Shown here: in pieces, positions 38,642 to 49,660 of the stretch
Position numbering within the stretch: the first letter of the stretch is position 1
How the letters are laid out: each line of letters starts with the position of its first letter
Source of the DNA: Sphingomonas sp. GC_Shp_5
GTDB lineage: Bacteria > Pseudomonadota > Alphaproteobacteria > Sphingomonadales > Sphingomonadaceae
Direction: 5' to 3'
DNA length: 64,000 nucleotides
Assembly (NCBI RefSeq): GCF_026540855.1
Contig: NZ_JALNUP010000001.1
Location: 62,001 to 126,000 of the forward strand
The notes under the pieces: model-generated
Told to the model about the DNA's origin: nothing
The model's input: the letters and a program-made list of their open reading frames with translations, nothing else
Databases searched by the model: none
Made by a program: the position numbers and the translations under genes

Positions 38642-40005
38642 TCCTGCTTGCCGGACAGCCGATCCTCACCGCGGCCGAGATGCGCGCCGCCGAGGCTGCG
38701 AGCGGCATCGCCGTCGACGCGCTGATGGCCCGCGCCGGCGCGGCGATCGCCGACGCCGTTCGCCGCCTAGCCGCCGGCGCCGAGGTGCTGATGCTGTGCG
38801 GCCCGGGCAACAACGGTGGCGACGGCTATGTTGCCGCAACCCGCTTGGCCGCAGCCGGCCTCGCCGTGCGCGTCGCCGCAGCGGCGCCGCCGCGCAGCGC
38901 TGCGGCAGAGCAGGCGCGCGCCGGCTGGACCGGTCCGGTCGAGGCCATCGCCGACGCCGCACCCGCTCCGGTGCTGGTCGACGCGCTGTTCGGCACCGGC
39001 CTTACCCGCCCGCTCGATGACGCGCTCGCCGCCGACCTCCGCCGCCTCGCCACCGCCGCGCGACTGGTGATCGCGGTCGATCTGCCGAGCGGCGTGGTGA
39101 CCGACGATGGCGCGCTGCTCGGCGAGCCCCCGCGCTGCCACGTTACCTTGGCGCTCGGCGCCGCCAAGCCCGCCCATCTGCTCCAGCCCGCCGCGCGGTA
39201 TGCCGGCGCGATCCGCCTGCTCGACATCGGCGTCTCGGCGAAAGCGGCAGCCAAGGTCATCGCGCCGCCATCGCTGAAACGGCCGGGGCCGGACTCGCAC
39301 AAATACAGCCGCGGCATGGTCGCGGTGGTGCCGGGCAGCATGGCCGGCGCCGGCGAGATGGCGGCGATCGCGGCGCTGCGCGCCGGCGCAGGCTATGCGC
39401 TGCTGCTCACCGACACGCCCGGCGCGCCGCATGCGATCGTGCGCAAGGCGTTCAACGCCGACGCGCTCGCCAACGACAAGATCGGCGCCGTCGTGATCGG
39501 CCCCGGTCTCGGCCGCGACGACGAGGCTGCCCACCGCGTCGGTGCCGCCTTCGCCGGCGGCAGGCCGCTGGTGATCGACGGCGACGCGCTGCACATCGTG
39601 GACATCGCGCGGATGAGCGGCCACAGCGCCGCGATGATCCTTACCCCCCATGGTGGCGAGTTCGCCGCATTGTTCGGCACGCCGACTACCGACAAGATCA
39701 CCGCCACCCGCGCCGCCGCCAAGGCCGCCAACGCCGTCGTCATCCACAAGGGCGCCGACACCGTGATCGCCGCACCCGACGGCCGCGTCACCGTTGCCGG
39801 CGACGCCAATGACTGGCTCTCCACCGCCGGCAGCGGCGACGTCCTCGCCGGCACCACCGGGGCGATGCTCGCAGCCGGCGGCGACCCCTTTGCCGCGGCC
39901 GAAGCGGCGGTCTGGCTCCATGCCGAGGCCGCGCGACGCAGCGGCGCCGCGTTCATCGCCGACGATCTCGCCGAGGCGCTGACGCCCGCGCGCGCGTCGC
40001 TGTGA
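38638..40005 (+). CDS. nnr: Bifunctional NAD(P)H-hydrate repair enzyme Nnr
   Basis: The 455-residue protein fuses an N-terminal YjeF_N epimerase (residues 1 to about 205, with CGPGNNGGDGYVAATRLA) to a C-terminal ADP/ATP-dependent (S)-NAD(P)H-hydrate dehydratase. The latter has SHKYSRGMVAVVPGS, LTPHGGEFAALF and AGSGDVLAGTTGAML with the catalytic Asp. Together they repair NADHX and NADPHX. Its start overlaps the lipoprotein stop as ATGA and its own stop overlaps the next gene as GTGA. Confidence 0.95.
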   Translation: MILLAGQPILTAAEMRAAEAASGIAVDALMARAGAAIADAVRRLAAGAEVLMLCGPGNNGGDGYVAATRLAAAGLAVRVAAAAPPRSAAAEQARAGWTGPVEAIADAAPAPVLVDALFGTGLTRPLDDALAADLRRLATAARLVIAVDLPSGVVTDDGALLGEPPRCHVTLALGAAKPAHLLQPAARYAGAIRLLDIGVSAKAAAKVIAPPSLKRPGPDSHKYSRGMVAVVPGSMAGAGEMAAIAALRAGAGYALLLTDTPGAPHAIVRKAFNADALANDKIGAVVIGPGLGRDDEAAHRVGAAFAGGRPLVIDGDALHIVDIARMSGHSAAMILTPHGGEFAALFGTPTTDKITATRAAAKAANAVVIHKGADTVIAAPDGRVTVAGDANDWLSTAGSGDVLAGTTGAMLAAGGDPFAAAEAAVWLHAEAARRSGAAFIADDLAEALTPARASL

Positions 40006-41180
40006 GCACGATCATCCGCGTCGCCGCGCGGGGCGACGGCATCACTGCCGATGGCCGCCACGCTGCGCTGTCGGCACCCGGCGACACGCTGGAGGCGGAC
40101 GGCACCGTCATCCCGGGCCCGCACCATCAGCTGCCGCCATGCCGTCATTTCCCCACCTGTGGCGGCTGCCAGCTCCAGCATCTCGACGACGAGAGCTACG
40201 CCGCCTTCGTCACCGATCGCATCGCGTCCGCGCTCGACGCGCAGGGGCTGGCCGCGCCGCTGCGTCCGCCGCTGGTGTCGCCGCCGCGCACCCGCCGCCG
40301 CGCGACGCTGCACGCCGAAGCCAAGGGCGGCCGCATCCTGCTCGGCTTCTCCGAGGCGCAGAGCCACGCCATCGTCGACATCGTCGAATGCCATATCCTC
40401 AGCCCCGAGCTATTCGCGCTGGTCGCGCCGCTGCGCGCCTTGCTCCAGCGGCTCGGTTTCCGCCGTCGCGCCGATATCCACCTGACCCTCGCCGATCAGG
40501 GCGCGGACGTGCTCGTCAACGGCCTCAAGGCAGACGGGCTCGAAGCCGCCGAGGCGATCACCGCCTTTTGCGAGCGCCACGGTGTCGCCCGGTTTGCGAT
40601 CGACGATGGCCTCGGCCCCGAGACTCGCTGGGAGCCGCAGGGCGCGACCATCACGCTGGGCGGCGTGCCCGTCGCGCTGCCGCATGCGGCCTTCCTCCAG
40701 GCGACCGCGGAAGGCGAGGCGGCACTGGTGGCGGCGATGCGCGAGGCGACTGCGGGCGCGCCGACCGTTGCCGATCTGTTCGCCGGCCTCGGCACCTTCG
40801 CGCTGGCGCTGCCGACCCGCGTCTATGCCGCCGAGGGTGCGCGCGATGCGATCCTGTCGCTGAAAGCCGCTGCCGCGCTCGCCCAGAAGCCGGTGTTCAC
40901 CGAGCATCGCGACCTCTATCGCCGGCCGCTCACGGTCGGCGAACTCGACCGGTTCGGCGCGGTGGTGATCGATCCACCCCGCGCGGGCGCCCGCGACCAG
41001 GTCGAGGCGCTCGCCAAGACTCAGTCGCCGATCATCGGCTATGTCTCGTGCAATCCCAGCAGCTTCGCGCGCGATGCCAAGATATTGGTCGACGGCGGTT
41101 GGCGGCTCGACTGGGTCCAGCCGGTCGGCCAGTTCCGCTGGTCGACCCATGTCGAGCTGGCGGCGCGGTTCAGCCGCTGA
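40002..41180 (+). CDS. RNA (uracil-C5-)-methyltransferase of the TrmA/RlmD/RumA family
   Basis: The 392-residue protein starts at a GTG overlapping the nnr stop. The N-terminus carries a TRAM-like stretch and the iron-sulfur cysteines CRHFPTCGGCQLQHL plus a fourth Cys in IVECHIL. The methyltransferase half has the SAM motif LFAGLGTFALAL and VVIDPPRAGARDQVEAL. The catalytic Cys is in YVSCNPSSFARD and the terminal base is probably the last Glu of VELAARF. It should methylate a uracil in 23S rRNA or tRNA; which one cannot be told here. Confidence 0.92.
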   Translation: MSTIIRVAARGDGITADGRHAALSAPGDTLEADGTVIPGPHHQLPPCRHFPTCGGCQLQHLDDESYAAFVTDRIASALDAQGLAAPLRPPLVSPPRTRRRATLHAEAKGGRILLGFSEAQSHAIVDIVECHILSPELFALVAPLRALLQRLGFRRRADIHLTLADQGADVLVNGLKADGLEAAEAITAFCERHGVARFAIDDGLGPETRWEPQGATITLGGVPVALPHAAFLQATAEGEAALVAAMREATAGAPTVADLFAGLGTFALALPTRVYAAEGARDAILSLKAAAALAQKPVFTEHRDLYRRPLTVGELDRFGAVVIDPPRAGARDQVEALAKTQSPIIGYVSCNPSSFARDAKILVDGGWRLDWVQPVGQFRWSTHVELAARFSR

Positions 41181-41210
41181 GCGATGCCGGGGTGGCGGGA
41201 CGAGCCCACC

Positions 41211-42008
41211 TCACCCGAACAGAATGTTGACCGCTTCGTCCCACAAGGCTGGCGATGCCGCCGCGATCATGCCCCGCCGCAGGTCGCCGACCACATAAGG
41301 CTCGCCGTCGGGCCGCTTGACCACGCCGCCCGCCTCGTGGACGAACAAGGCGCCGGCGGCATGATCCCAGGGCAGGGTGCGCTGGAACAGCACGATGTCA
41401 TTCTGCCCGAGCACCACGCGCGGATATTGTTCGGCGGCGCAGCGCGGGTTGGGCGCGCAGGTCAGCCGCCCTTCGCACCGCAGCATCATCGCCGCGATCG
41501 CGTCGTCGCTCATGAAATAGGTCGCCAGCGCCGCGATCGGCAGCGGTGCGCCGCTCGGCCGCGCGGTCACCCGTTCACCGTCGATGAACGCACCGTCGCC
41601 GAGCGTCGCATGGCACAGCCGGCCGGTCACCGGGTCGAGGATCCACCCGGCCTGGGTGACGCCATCCTCGACCAGCGCGATCATGATCCCGAACGGGGTG
41701 CGGCCATGTGCGTAATTGTTGGTGCCGTCGATCGGATCGACGATCCACACTCGTCCGCGGGTGATCCCGTCGAGCAGCTTGGGATCGGCCGCGGTTGCTT
41801 CCTCCCCGATCACGCGCGCCGCAGGATCGATCGCGATCAGCCCCGCGGTCAGCCGTCGCTCGCTCTCGCGATCCGCGACGGTGACCAAATCGTCCGGCGC
41901 CTTCTCCTCGATGTCGCTGTCTGCCAGGTTGCGGAACGACGGCAGCACCACCTCGTCCGCCACCTGGCGCATCAGCGTCACAACCGCCGCGTGATCGCGA
42001 TGCGTCAT
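41211..42008 (-). CDS. Inositol monophosphatase family protein (HisN/SuhB-like)
   Basis: The 265-residue protein starts at 42008, where the ATG overlaps the argJ stop by 1 bp. Metal-binding motifs are IGEEA, WIVDPIDGTNNYAHG and WDHAAGALFVHEAGG, all intact. Such enzymes hydrolyse inositol-1-phosphate, histidinol-phosphate or 3'-phosphoadenosine phosphate. Coupling to argJ, an amino-acid gene, makes a histidinol-phosphatase role worth testing, but the substrate is not fixed by sequence. The opposite-strand methyltransferase ends 30 bp away. Confidence 0.88.
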   Translation of the reverse strand: MTHRDHAAVVTLMRQVADEVVLPSFRNLADSDIEEKAPDDLVTVADRESERRLTAGLIAIDPAARVIGEEATAADPKLLDGITRGRVWIVDPIDGTNNYAHGRTPFGIMIALVEDGVTQAGWILDPVTGRLCHATLGDGAFIDGERVTARPSGAPLPIAALATYFMSDDAIAAMMLRCEGRLTCAPNPRCAAEQYPRVVLGQNDIVLFQRTLPWDHAAGALFVHEAGGVVKRPDGEPYVVGDLRRGMIAAASPALWDEAVNILFG

Positions 42009-43234
42009 CAGCTGCGGTAATCCGCGTTGATCGAGATGTAGCCATGGGTGAGATCGCAGGTCCACACCGTCGCGCGTCCGTCGCCAAGCCCGAGGTCGAC
42101 GCCGATCTCCACCTCGTGTCCCTTGAGATGCGCGGTCACCGGCGCCTCGTCATAACCCTCGACCACCAATCCGTCGCGCGCGACCTCGGTGATCCCGAAC
42201 CGGATCGAGAGCTGGTCGCGCTCGGCAGGCTCACCGGCCTTGCCCACGGCCATCACCACGCGACCCCAATTGGCATCCTCGCCGGCGATCGCGGTCTTCA
42301 CCAGCGGCGAGTTGGCGATGCTCATCGCGATCCGATAGGCGCTGCGGTCGCTCTCCGCGCCGGTCACCGCGATCTCGATCAGCTTGGTCGCACCCTCGCC
42401 GTCGCGCACGACCAATAGCGCCAGCTGGTGGCAGAGATCGGCAAGCGCCGCAGCAAAGGCATCGGCGCCCGGGCTGTCTCTGCCGGCGATCGGTGCGTTA
42501 CCGGCAGCGCCAGTCGCAAAGGCCAGCACCGTGTCGCTGGTCGAGGTATCGCCATCGACCGTGATGCAGGAGAAGGTCGTCGCATTGGCCGCGGTCAGCG
42601 CGCCCTGCAGGAAGCCGGGCTCGACCGCGGCGTCGGTAAAGACATAGCCGAGCATCGTCGCCATGTCGGGTGCGATCATCCCCGATCCCTTGATGATGCC
42701 GACCAGCGTCACGGTCTGGCCGTCGACCACCGCGGTCGTCATCGCGCCCTTGGCGTAGGTATCGGTGGTGCCAATCGTCTCGGCCGCCGCCTGCCAGCTG
42801 CACGGCGCCGTCGCAAAGGCGTCATCGAGCCCGGCCTCGGCCTTGTCGATCGGCAGCGGCACGCCGATCACGCCGGTCGAGGAGACGAACACGTCGGAAG
42901 GCTGGCAACCGAGCTGCTGCGCCGTCCGCGCCGCGATCGCCTCCACCGCCGTGCGCCCCCGCGCGCCGGTAAAGGCGTTGGCGTTACCCGCGTTCACCAC
43001 CAGCGCGCGCGCGGTGCCCAGCGTCAACGCCTTGCGGCACCATTCCACCTCGGGCGAGGGGCATTTGCTCTGCGTCAGCACGCCCGCGACGGTGGTGCCG
43101 GCGGCAAGCTCGACAAAGGTCAGGTCGCAGCGATCCCACGTCTTGTAATACGCGCGGGCGACATGCGGCGTCACCCCCGCAATCGAGGGCAGGTCGGGGA
43201 AGCGCGCCGGCGCGAGCGGGGAGGGGGTGGACAT
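42008..43234 (-). CDS. argJ: Bifunctional glutamate N-acetyltransferase/amino-acid N-acetyltransferase
   Basis: The 408-residue protein belongs to the Ntn-type ArgJ family. It self-cleaves before the catalytic Thr in GSGMIAPDMATMLGYVFTDA, near residue 190, to give alpha and beta chains. It transfers acetyl groups from N-acetylornithine to glutamate, recycling acetyl in arginine synthesis, and in bifunctional members also uses acetyl-CoA. C-terminal VWTCDLTHGYISINADYRS is characteristic. It heads a two-gene unit with the phosphatase-like gene and diverges from the TonB-like gene 92 bp away. Confidence 0.96.
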   Translation of the reverse strand: MSTPSPLAPARFPDLPSIAGVTPHVARAYYKTWDRCDLTFVELAAGTTVAGVLTQSKCPSPEVEWCRKALTLGTARALVVNAGNANAFTGARGRTAVEAIAARTAQQLGCQPSDVFVSSTGVIGVPLPIDKAEAGLDDAFATAPCSWQAAAETIGTTDTYAKGAMTTAVVDGQTVTLVGIIKGSGMIAPDMATMLGYVFTDAAVEPGFLQGALTAANATTFSCITVDGDTSTSDTVLAFATGAAGNAPIAGRDSPGADAFAAALADLCHQLALLVVRDGEGATKLIEIAVTGAESDRSAYRIAMSIANSPLVKTAIAGEDANWGRVVMAVGKAGEPAERDQLSIRFGITEVARDGLVVEGYDEAPVTAHLKGHEVEIGVDLGLGDGRATVWTCDLTHGYISINADYRS

Positions 43235-43326
43235 GGGAATGCGCTATAGAGGCTGCCGCGGCGTCATCAAACGTGTTCGGTTGACCGACAGTCGTGGCCG
43301 GGGCAGCCTGGCGATGAGGGGAGCGC

Positions 43327-43893
43327 ATGGATCAGCACGCACATCATGGCGGCACGGCGCCGGTGGGGCGGTCGCGCTTTGTCGGCAACGGCGCCGGGCT
43401 GAGAGCCGCGGTGCTGTCGGCGGTCGCGGTGGTTGCGGCAGCGCTGGTCGTGCTCCTCGCCATTGCCGCCGATCACGTCGCCATCTCGCGCCGGCTGGCC
43501 CTACAGGCGGAACAACGCACGGCGCGGGACGCGGCACAAGCTGTGGCGGTGTTCCACGGCCGCCCGATGACGGGCGCGGCGGGATGGCAGACGCCGTTTC
43601 ACCCGCCCGTTCCGCGCGGCAATCCCGGCGCCTGGTTCGGCGCGGATGACTATCCGCCGGATGCGCGTCGCGCCGGAGCCGAGGGGCGGACGGTGGTCGA
43701 GCTGCTGATCCAGGCAGACGGGCGGGCCAGCGATTGCCGGGTGGTGTCGGGCAGCGGCAATGCCTCGCTTGATCGCGCCACCTGCCTGCTTGCCCTGCAG
43801 CGCGGCCGCTTCGCGCCGGGACGGGATCGCGAGGAGCGGGCCGTGGTCTCAGTGATGCGGATGCCGGGAATCCGTTGGCAGCTCGAGAATTGA
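43327..43893 (+). CDS. Membrane-anchored TonB C-terminal-domain protein
   Basis: The 188-residue protein has one N-terminal membrane helix (about residues 25-48, AVLSAVAVVAAALVVLLAI) and a periplasmic C-terminal domain. That domain follows the TonB-fold pattern: YPPDARRAGAEGRTVVELLIQADGRASDCRVVSGSGNASLDRATCLLALQRGRFAP. The two Cys residues likely form a disulfide. It is shorter than classical TonB and lacks the Pro-rich spacer, so it may be a stand-alone partner domain instead of an energy transducer. It is divergent from argJ. Confidence 0.8.
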   Translation: MDQHAHHGGTAPVGRSRFVGNGAGLRAAVLSAVAVVAAALVVLLAIAADHVAISRRLALQAEQRTARDAAQAVAVFHGRPMTGAAGWQTPFHPPVPRGNPGAWFGADDYPPDARRAGAEGRTVVELLIQADGRASDCRVVSGSGNASLDRATCLLALQRGRFAPGRDREERAVVSVMRMPGIRWQLEN

Positions 43894-43986
43894 GCCGCGC
43901 CGACGGCTGCGCGTAATGCTGGATTTATCCTGCCGGGGCCCCTATCGAGCGGCAGGATGGCCTGAAAAGCCGATCGGGGACCTTGC

Positions 43987-44241
43987 TTGAACCTGCTGTT
44001 GCTCCTGTCTGCCTTGCTGTCCGCCCTGACCGGGGCGGGGTCGGTGGTCCGCGGGCCGGCAGCGGCGCATGCGGTCAGCGCCACGGCGGTTTGTGTTCAG
44101 GCGGCCAAGGCGGTCCAGGTCGCCAGCCGGCCGGTACAGGCGCTGGCGGCGGTTAGCGCCGTAGCGCGATCGGCCGCAAGCGCCCGGCCATGGGTGCTGC
44201 TGGCGGTTCACCCGCTCTATGCAGGTCGTCGGCGCGTCTAG
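43987..44241 (+). CDS. Small leader-like secreted protein upstream of secA
   Basis: A TTG start at 43987 has GGGGA 6 nt upstream. The 84 codons show strong G/C at third positions. The product begins with a hydrophobic stretch (MNLLLLLSALLSALTGAG) without n-region charge, continues Ala/Val rich and ends basic (HPLYAGRRRV). It lies 126 bp before secA on the same strand, a place where gammaproteobacteria carry secM. No SecM-type arrest motif is visible, so homology to SecM is not claimed. Coding status and role are uncertain. Confidence 0.5.
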   Translation: MNLLLLLSALLSALTGAGSVVRGPAAAHAVSATAVCVQAAKAVQVASRPVQALAAVSAVARSAASARPWVLLAVHPLYAGRRRV

Positions 44242-44320
44242 CCGCCCGCGTTTCTTCTGCCGGATCAAGGTCCGGATTGCGTCGGCGCTCACCGACCCCA
44301 TCTTCAGATCACTTGCAGCA

Positions 44321-44341
44321 GCGCGCCCTACGAGGGTGCGC
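44321..44341 (+). promoter_or_regulatory. Hairpin just upstream of the secA ribosome site
   Basis: GCGCGCCC and GGGTGCGC pair (one G-T) around the loop TACGA. The 3' side is 15 nt before the AGGAA at 44356-44360. It could act in the leader RNA; there is no T-tract for termination. Confidence 0.4.
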
Positions 44342-44367
44342 GCGCGCCTTATTCCAGGAACATGCCC

Positions 44368-47112
<2,745 letters not shown>

Positions 47113-47123
47113 GCGCAGACGGC

Positions 47124-47164
47124 AAAAAGGGACCGGATCGCGGGTTGCGATCCGGCCCCTTTTT
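47124..47164 (+). terminator. Rho-independent terminator after secA
   Basis: A long stem (AAAAAGGG-a-CCGGATCGC against GCGATCCGG-c-CCCTTTTT, one mismatch) with a GGGTT-type loop ends in a T-tract, 11 bp after the secA stop. The A-run on the other arm means it could also stop transcription from the opposite strand. Confidence 0.9.
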
Positions 47165-47167
47165 CGT

Positions 47168-47194
47168 GTGTCACCCCAGCGAACGCTGGCGTCT
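47168..47194. repeat. Solitary half of the family-A palindrome
   Basis: GTGTCACCCCAGCG-AACG-CTGGCGTCTT matches the family-A left arm and can form a small hairpin. No inverted right arm is seen within 100 bp, so this looks like a decayed or single copy. Confidence 0.55.
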
Positions 47195-47231
47195 TGGGCG
47201 GCGGCGCTACGCCTCCGCCCCGAGGGTCGTG

Positions 47232-47831
47232 TTACTTCGGCAGCACCACGCTCGGCCCGATGCTGTCGACCACCGCGCGGGCATTGAACGCGCGCAGATT
47301 GTCCTTGGGAATCGGGCCCTTGCGCATCACGATCTCCGCGCTCGCCTCATAGCGGTCGATGGTGCGGATATCGAAATCGTCGCCCCACGGACCAAAGCCG
47401 CCGCCGAAGCCACCACCATAACCCGGGCCCCAGCTGCGCCAGCCGAAGCCGCGGCCGTAATAGCGCCACGACGGGCCCCAATAGCCGCCGAAGCCCCCAT
47501 AGCCCCACGGACCGCCGAGACCCGGCGTGCTGTAGGTGCGCGACTGCAGATCGGTGTCGCGATTGGCCATCAGGAAGTAATCGTTGCCGCTCTGCAGCGT
47601 CAGCTCGGCCGAGCGGAACAGCAGATAGCGCTCCACCGTGTCACGCGAGGTGACGCTGTTGCCGGCGAAGGTGACCAGGTAACGACCCGGCTCCACCTGG
47701 CGCTCGCTATAGCCGGTGCGGTTGAAGCCCTGCCCGGTGGCGGGGCGGTACGTCGTCTCGGTCGCGCAACCAGCGACCATCAGGGTGCTCGCGGCCAGCG
47801 CCGCAACCACAGCCTTTCGGCCTAGATCCAT
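47232..47831 (-). CDS. Gly/aromatic-rich lipoprotein (CC0125/CC1285-like)
   Basis: The 199-residue protein starts at the second of two adjacent ATGs, 6 nt after AGGA. The signal ends in lipobox VAGC. The mature chain has an N-terminal beta domain (FNRTGYSERQVEPGRYLVTFAGNSV and SAELTLQSGNDYFLMAN). A run of about 45 residues of Gly with Trp, Tyr and Phe follows, and then a C-terminal strand pair with AEIVMRKG and AVVDSIG. The pattern matches lipoproteins of the Caulobacter CC0125/CC1285 type; role unknown. Probably anchored in the outer membrane, facing the periplasm. Confidence 0.8.
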   Translation of the reverse strand: MDLGRKAVVAALAASTLMVAGCATETTYRPATGQGFNRTGYSERQVEPGRYLVTFAGNSVTSRDTVERYLLFRSAELTLQSGNDYFLMANRDTDLQSRTYSTPGLGGPWGYGGFGGYWGPSWRYYGRGFGWRSWGPGYGGGFGGGFGPWGDDFDIRTIDRYEASAEIVMRKGPIPKDNLRAFNARAVVDSIGPSVVLPK

Positions 47832-47956
47832 CATCTGTCCTGTCTCCATTCGCGGCGAATGCGGCGAACTGAGCCGCTTGTACCGTTGAACAGTGGAACG
47901 AGCGATGAACAACTTGGCTCCGTGACCAACTTGTCACGAACGCCGTGCTCCCGCCG

Positions 47957-49492
47957 TCAGCGGCGCCCGCTCATCTCCGCCCCCGCCTGTGCGTCGAACC
48001 GTATGTTGACCAGCACCGCCAGCAGCGAGATCGCGGTCACCGCCCAGAATGCCGCCGAGAAGTCGGCAAAGACCGGCACGGTTCGGCCCGCCCAGCTCAT
48101 CGATGCATGCAATGCCGTAGCGCCGATGCAGATGCCGAGCGACAGCATCAGCTGCTGGAAGGTCGAATAGAAACTGGTCGCGACGCTCATCCGCTCCTTG
48201 CCGATCTCGTCATAGGCGATGGTGTTGTAGGCGGTGAACTGGAACGACATCAAAAACCCCGAGATCACCATCACCGCGAACACCGCGGGCAGCGGCCAGC
48301 CGGGGCGGAACAGCCCGCAGCAGGCATAGGCGGCGGTGCCGAGCAGTCCCATCACCACCAGGCTGTTGCGGAAGCCGAACCGGCGCAGGATCCGCCGCGC
48401 GACACCCTTCATCCCGAACGAGCCGATCGCGGTGCCGACCGTCATCAACCCGCTGTGCGCGGCGCTGAGGCCGAAGCCCAATTGCATCATCAGCGGCAGC
48501 AGGAAAGGCTGCGCGCCCTGGGTGATGCGGGTCAGCGATCCGCCGATCACCGACAGGCTGAACGAGGGCACCCGCATCAGCGATACGTCGAGGATCGGAT
48601 GCGCCGAGCGCTTGGCGTGACGCAGGTAGAGCGCGCCCACCAGCGCCCCGCCGCCGATCAGCGCCGCCGCCAGGCCGCCCTCGCCGGAACGGCTCGCCAT
48701 CTCGAAGCCGGACAGCAGGCCGCCGAGCGCCACGCCCGACAGCAGGAACCCCGGCAGGTCGAACGGATGCACCACATCCTCGCGGATGTCGGCGATGAAC
48801 CGGCCGACCAGCACGATGCCGGCGAGCCCGATCGGCAGGTTGAGCCAGAAGATCCAGCGCCAGTCGAGATAGGTGACGATGAACCCGCCGATCGGCGGGC
48901 CGACGATGGGCCCGATCAATGCCGGCATGATCAGCCACGACATGGCCGAGACCATGTCGCGCTTGGCGACCGAGCGCAGCAGCACCAGCCGCCCGACCGG
49001 CATCATCATCGCGCCGCCGATGCCCTGGACGAAGCGTGCGAGCACCATCAGCGGCAGCGTCGGTGCGAGGCCACAGGCGAGCGAGCCGAGCATGAACAAA
49101 GCGATCGCGGCGCGGAACACCGGGCGCGCGCCGAACCGGTCGGCCATCGTGCCCGAGGCAGGGATGAAGATCGCGAGCGCGAGCAGATAGGAGGTGAGGG
49201 CAATGCTCATCTCGGGCGCGCGCACGCCGAAATCGCGCGCCATCGTCGGCAGCGCGGTGGCGAGCACGGTGGCGTCGAGATTTTCCATGAACATCGCACA
49301 GGCGATGATCAGCGCGACCGTGCGATAATTGGCGCCGGGCGCCGGCTCGTCAGGATGATCGGTGGTCTGCGCGATGTCGTTGCCGGCCGGCACGATGCCG
49401 TCGCGCACCTCGGCGTTGACCGAGGCGATCCCCCGCCGCCTCGGCCGCAGCAGAATGCGGGGATCGAGGGCGGCGGGAAGATGGAATTGCAT
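47957..49492 (-). CDS. DHA2-family MFS transporter, 14 TM
   Basis: The 511-residue protein resembles EmrB/QacA drug exporters. Motifs are MENLDATVLATALPTMA in TM1, the DRFGARPVFR motif A loop, RFVQGIGGAMMMPVGR, and PALIGPIVGPPIGGFIV (motif C) in TM5. Around 55 hydrophilic residues precede TM1, and the ATG at 49492 lacks a good ribosome site, so the true start may be further in (GTG candidates). It would export a lipophilic compound with H+. It sits downstream of the FadL-type gene on the same strand, 168 bp away. Confidence 0.88.
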   Translation of the reverse strand: MQFHLPAALDPRILLRPRRRGIASVNAEVRDGIVPAGNDIAQTTDHPDEPAPGANYRTVALIIACAMFMENLDATVLATALPTMARDFGVRAPEMSIALTSYLLALAIFIPASGTMADRFGARPVFRAAIALFMLGSLACGLAPTLPLMVLARFVQGIGGAMMMPVGRLVLLRSVAKRDMVSAMSWLIMPALIGPIVGPPIGGFIVTYLDWRWIFWLNLPIGLAGIVLVGRFIADIREDVVHPFDLPGFLLSGVALGGLLSGFEMASRSGEGGLAAALIGGGALVGALYLRHAKRSAHPILDVSLMRVPSFSLSVIGGSLTRITQGAQPFLLPLMMQLGFGLSAAHSGLMTVGTAIGSFGMKGVARRILRRFGFRNSLVVMGLLGTAAYACCGLFRPGWPLPAVFAVMVISGFLMSFQFTAYNTIAYDEIGKERMSVATSFYSTFQQLMLSLGICIGATALHASMSWAGRTVPVFADFSAAFWAVTAISLLAVLVNIRFDAQAGAEMSGRR

Positions 49493-49660
49493 GGGGGCGT
49501 GTTCGACTTTCGTGGCGGGTCTCAGACCCCTCCCGTGCCGCATCCCGTCTGCCGCAGGCGTCCGACGCCCGCTATATAGGTGTGATTGGCTGACATTTCG
49601 ACCCTTGCTCCGCCACGTCGGCGCGATGGCCGCGTGGCGGAGGAAGCGTCGACCCGTCGA

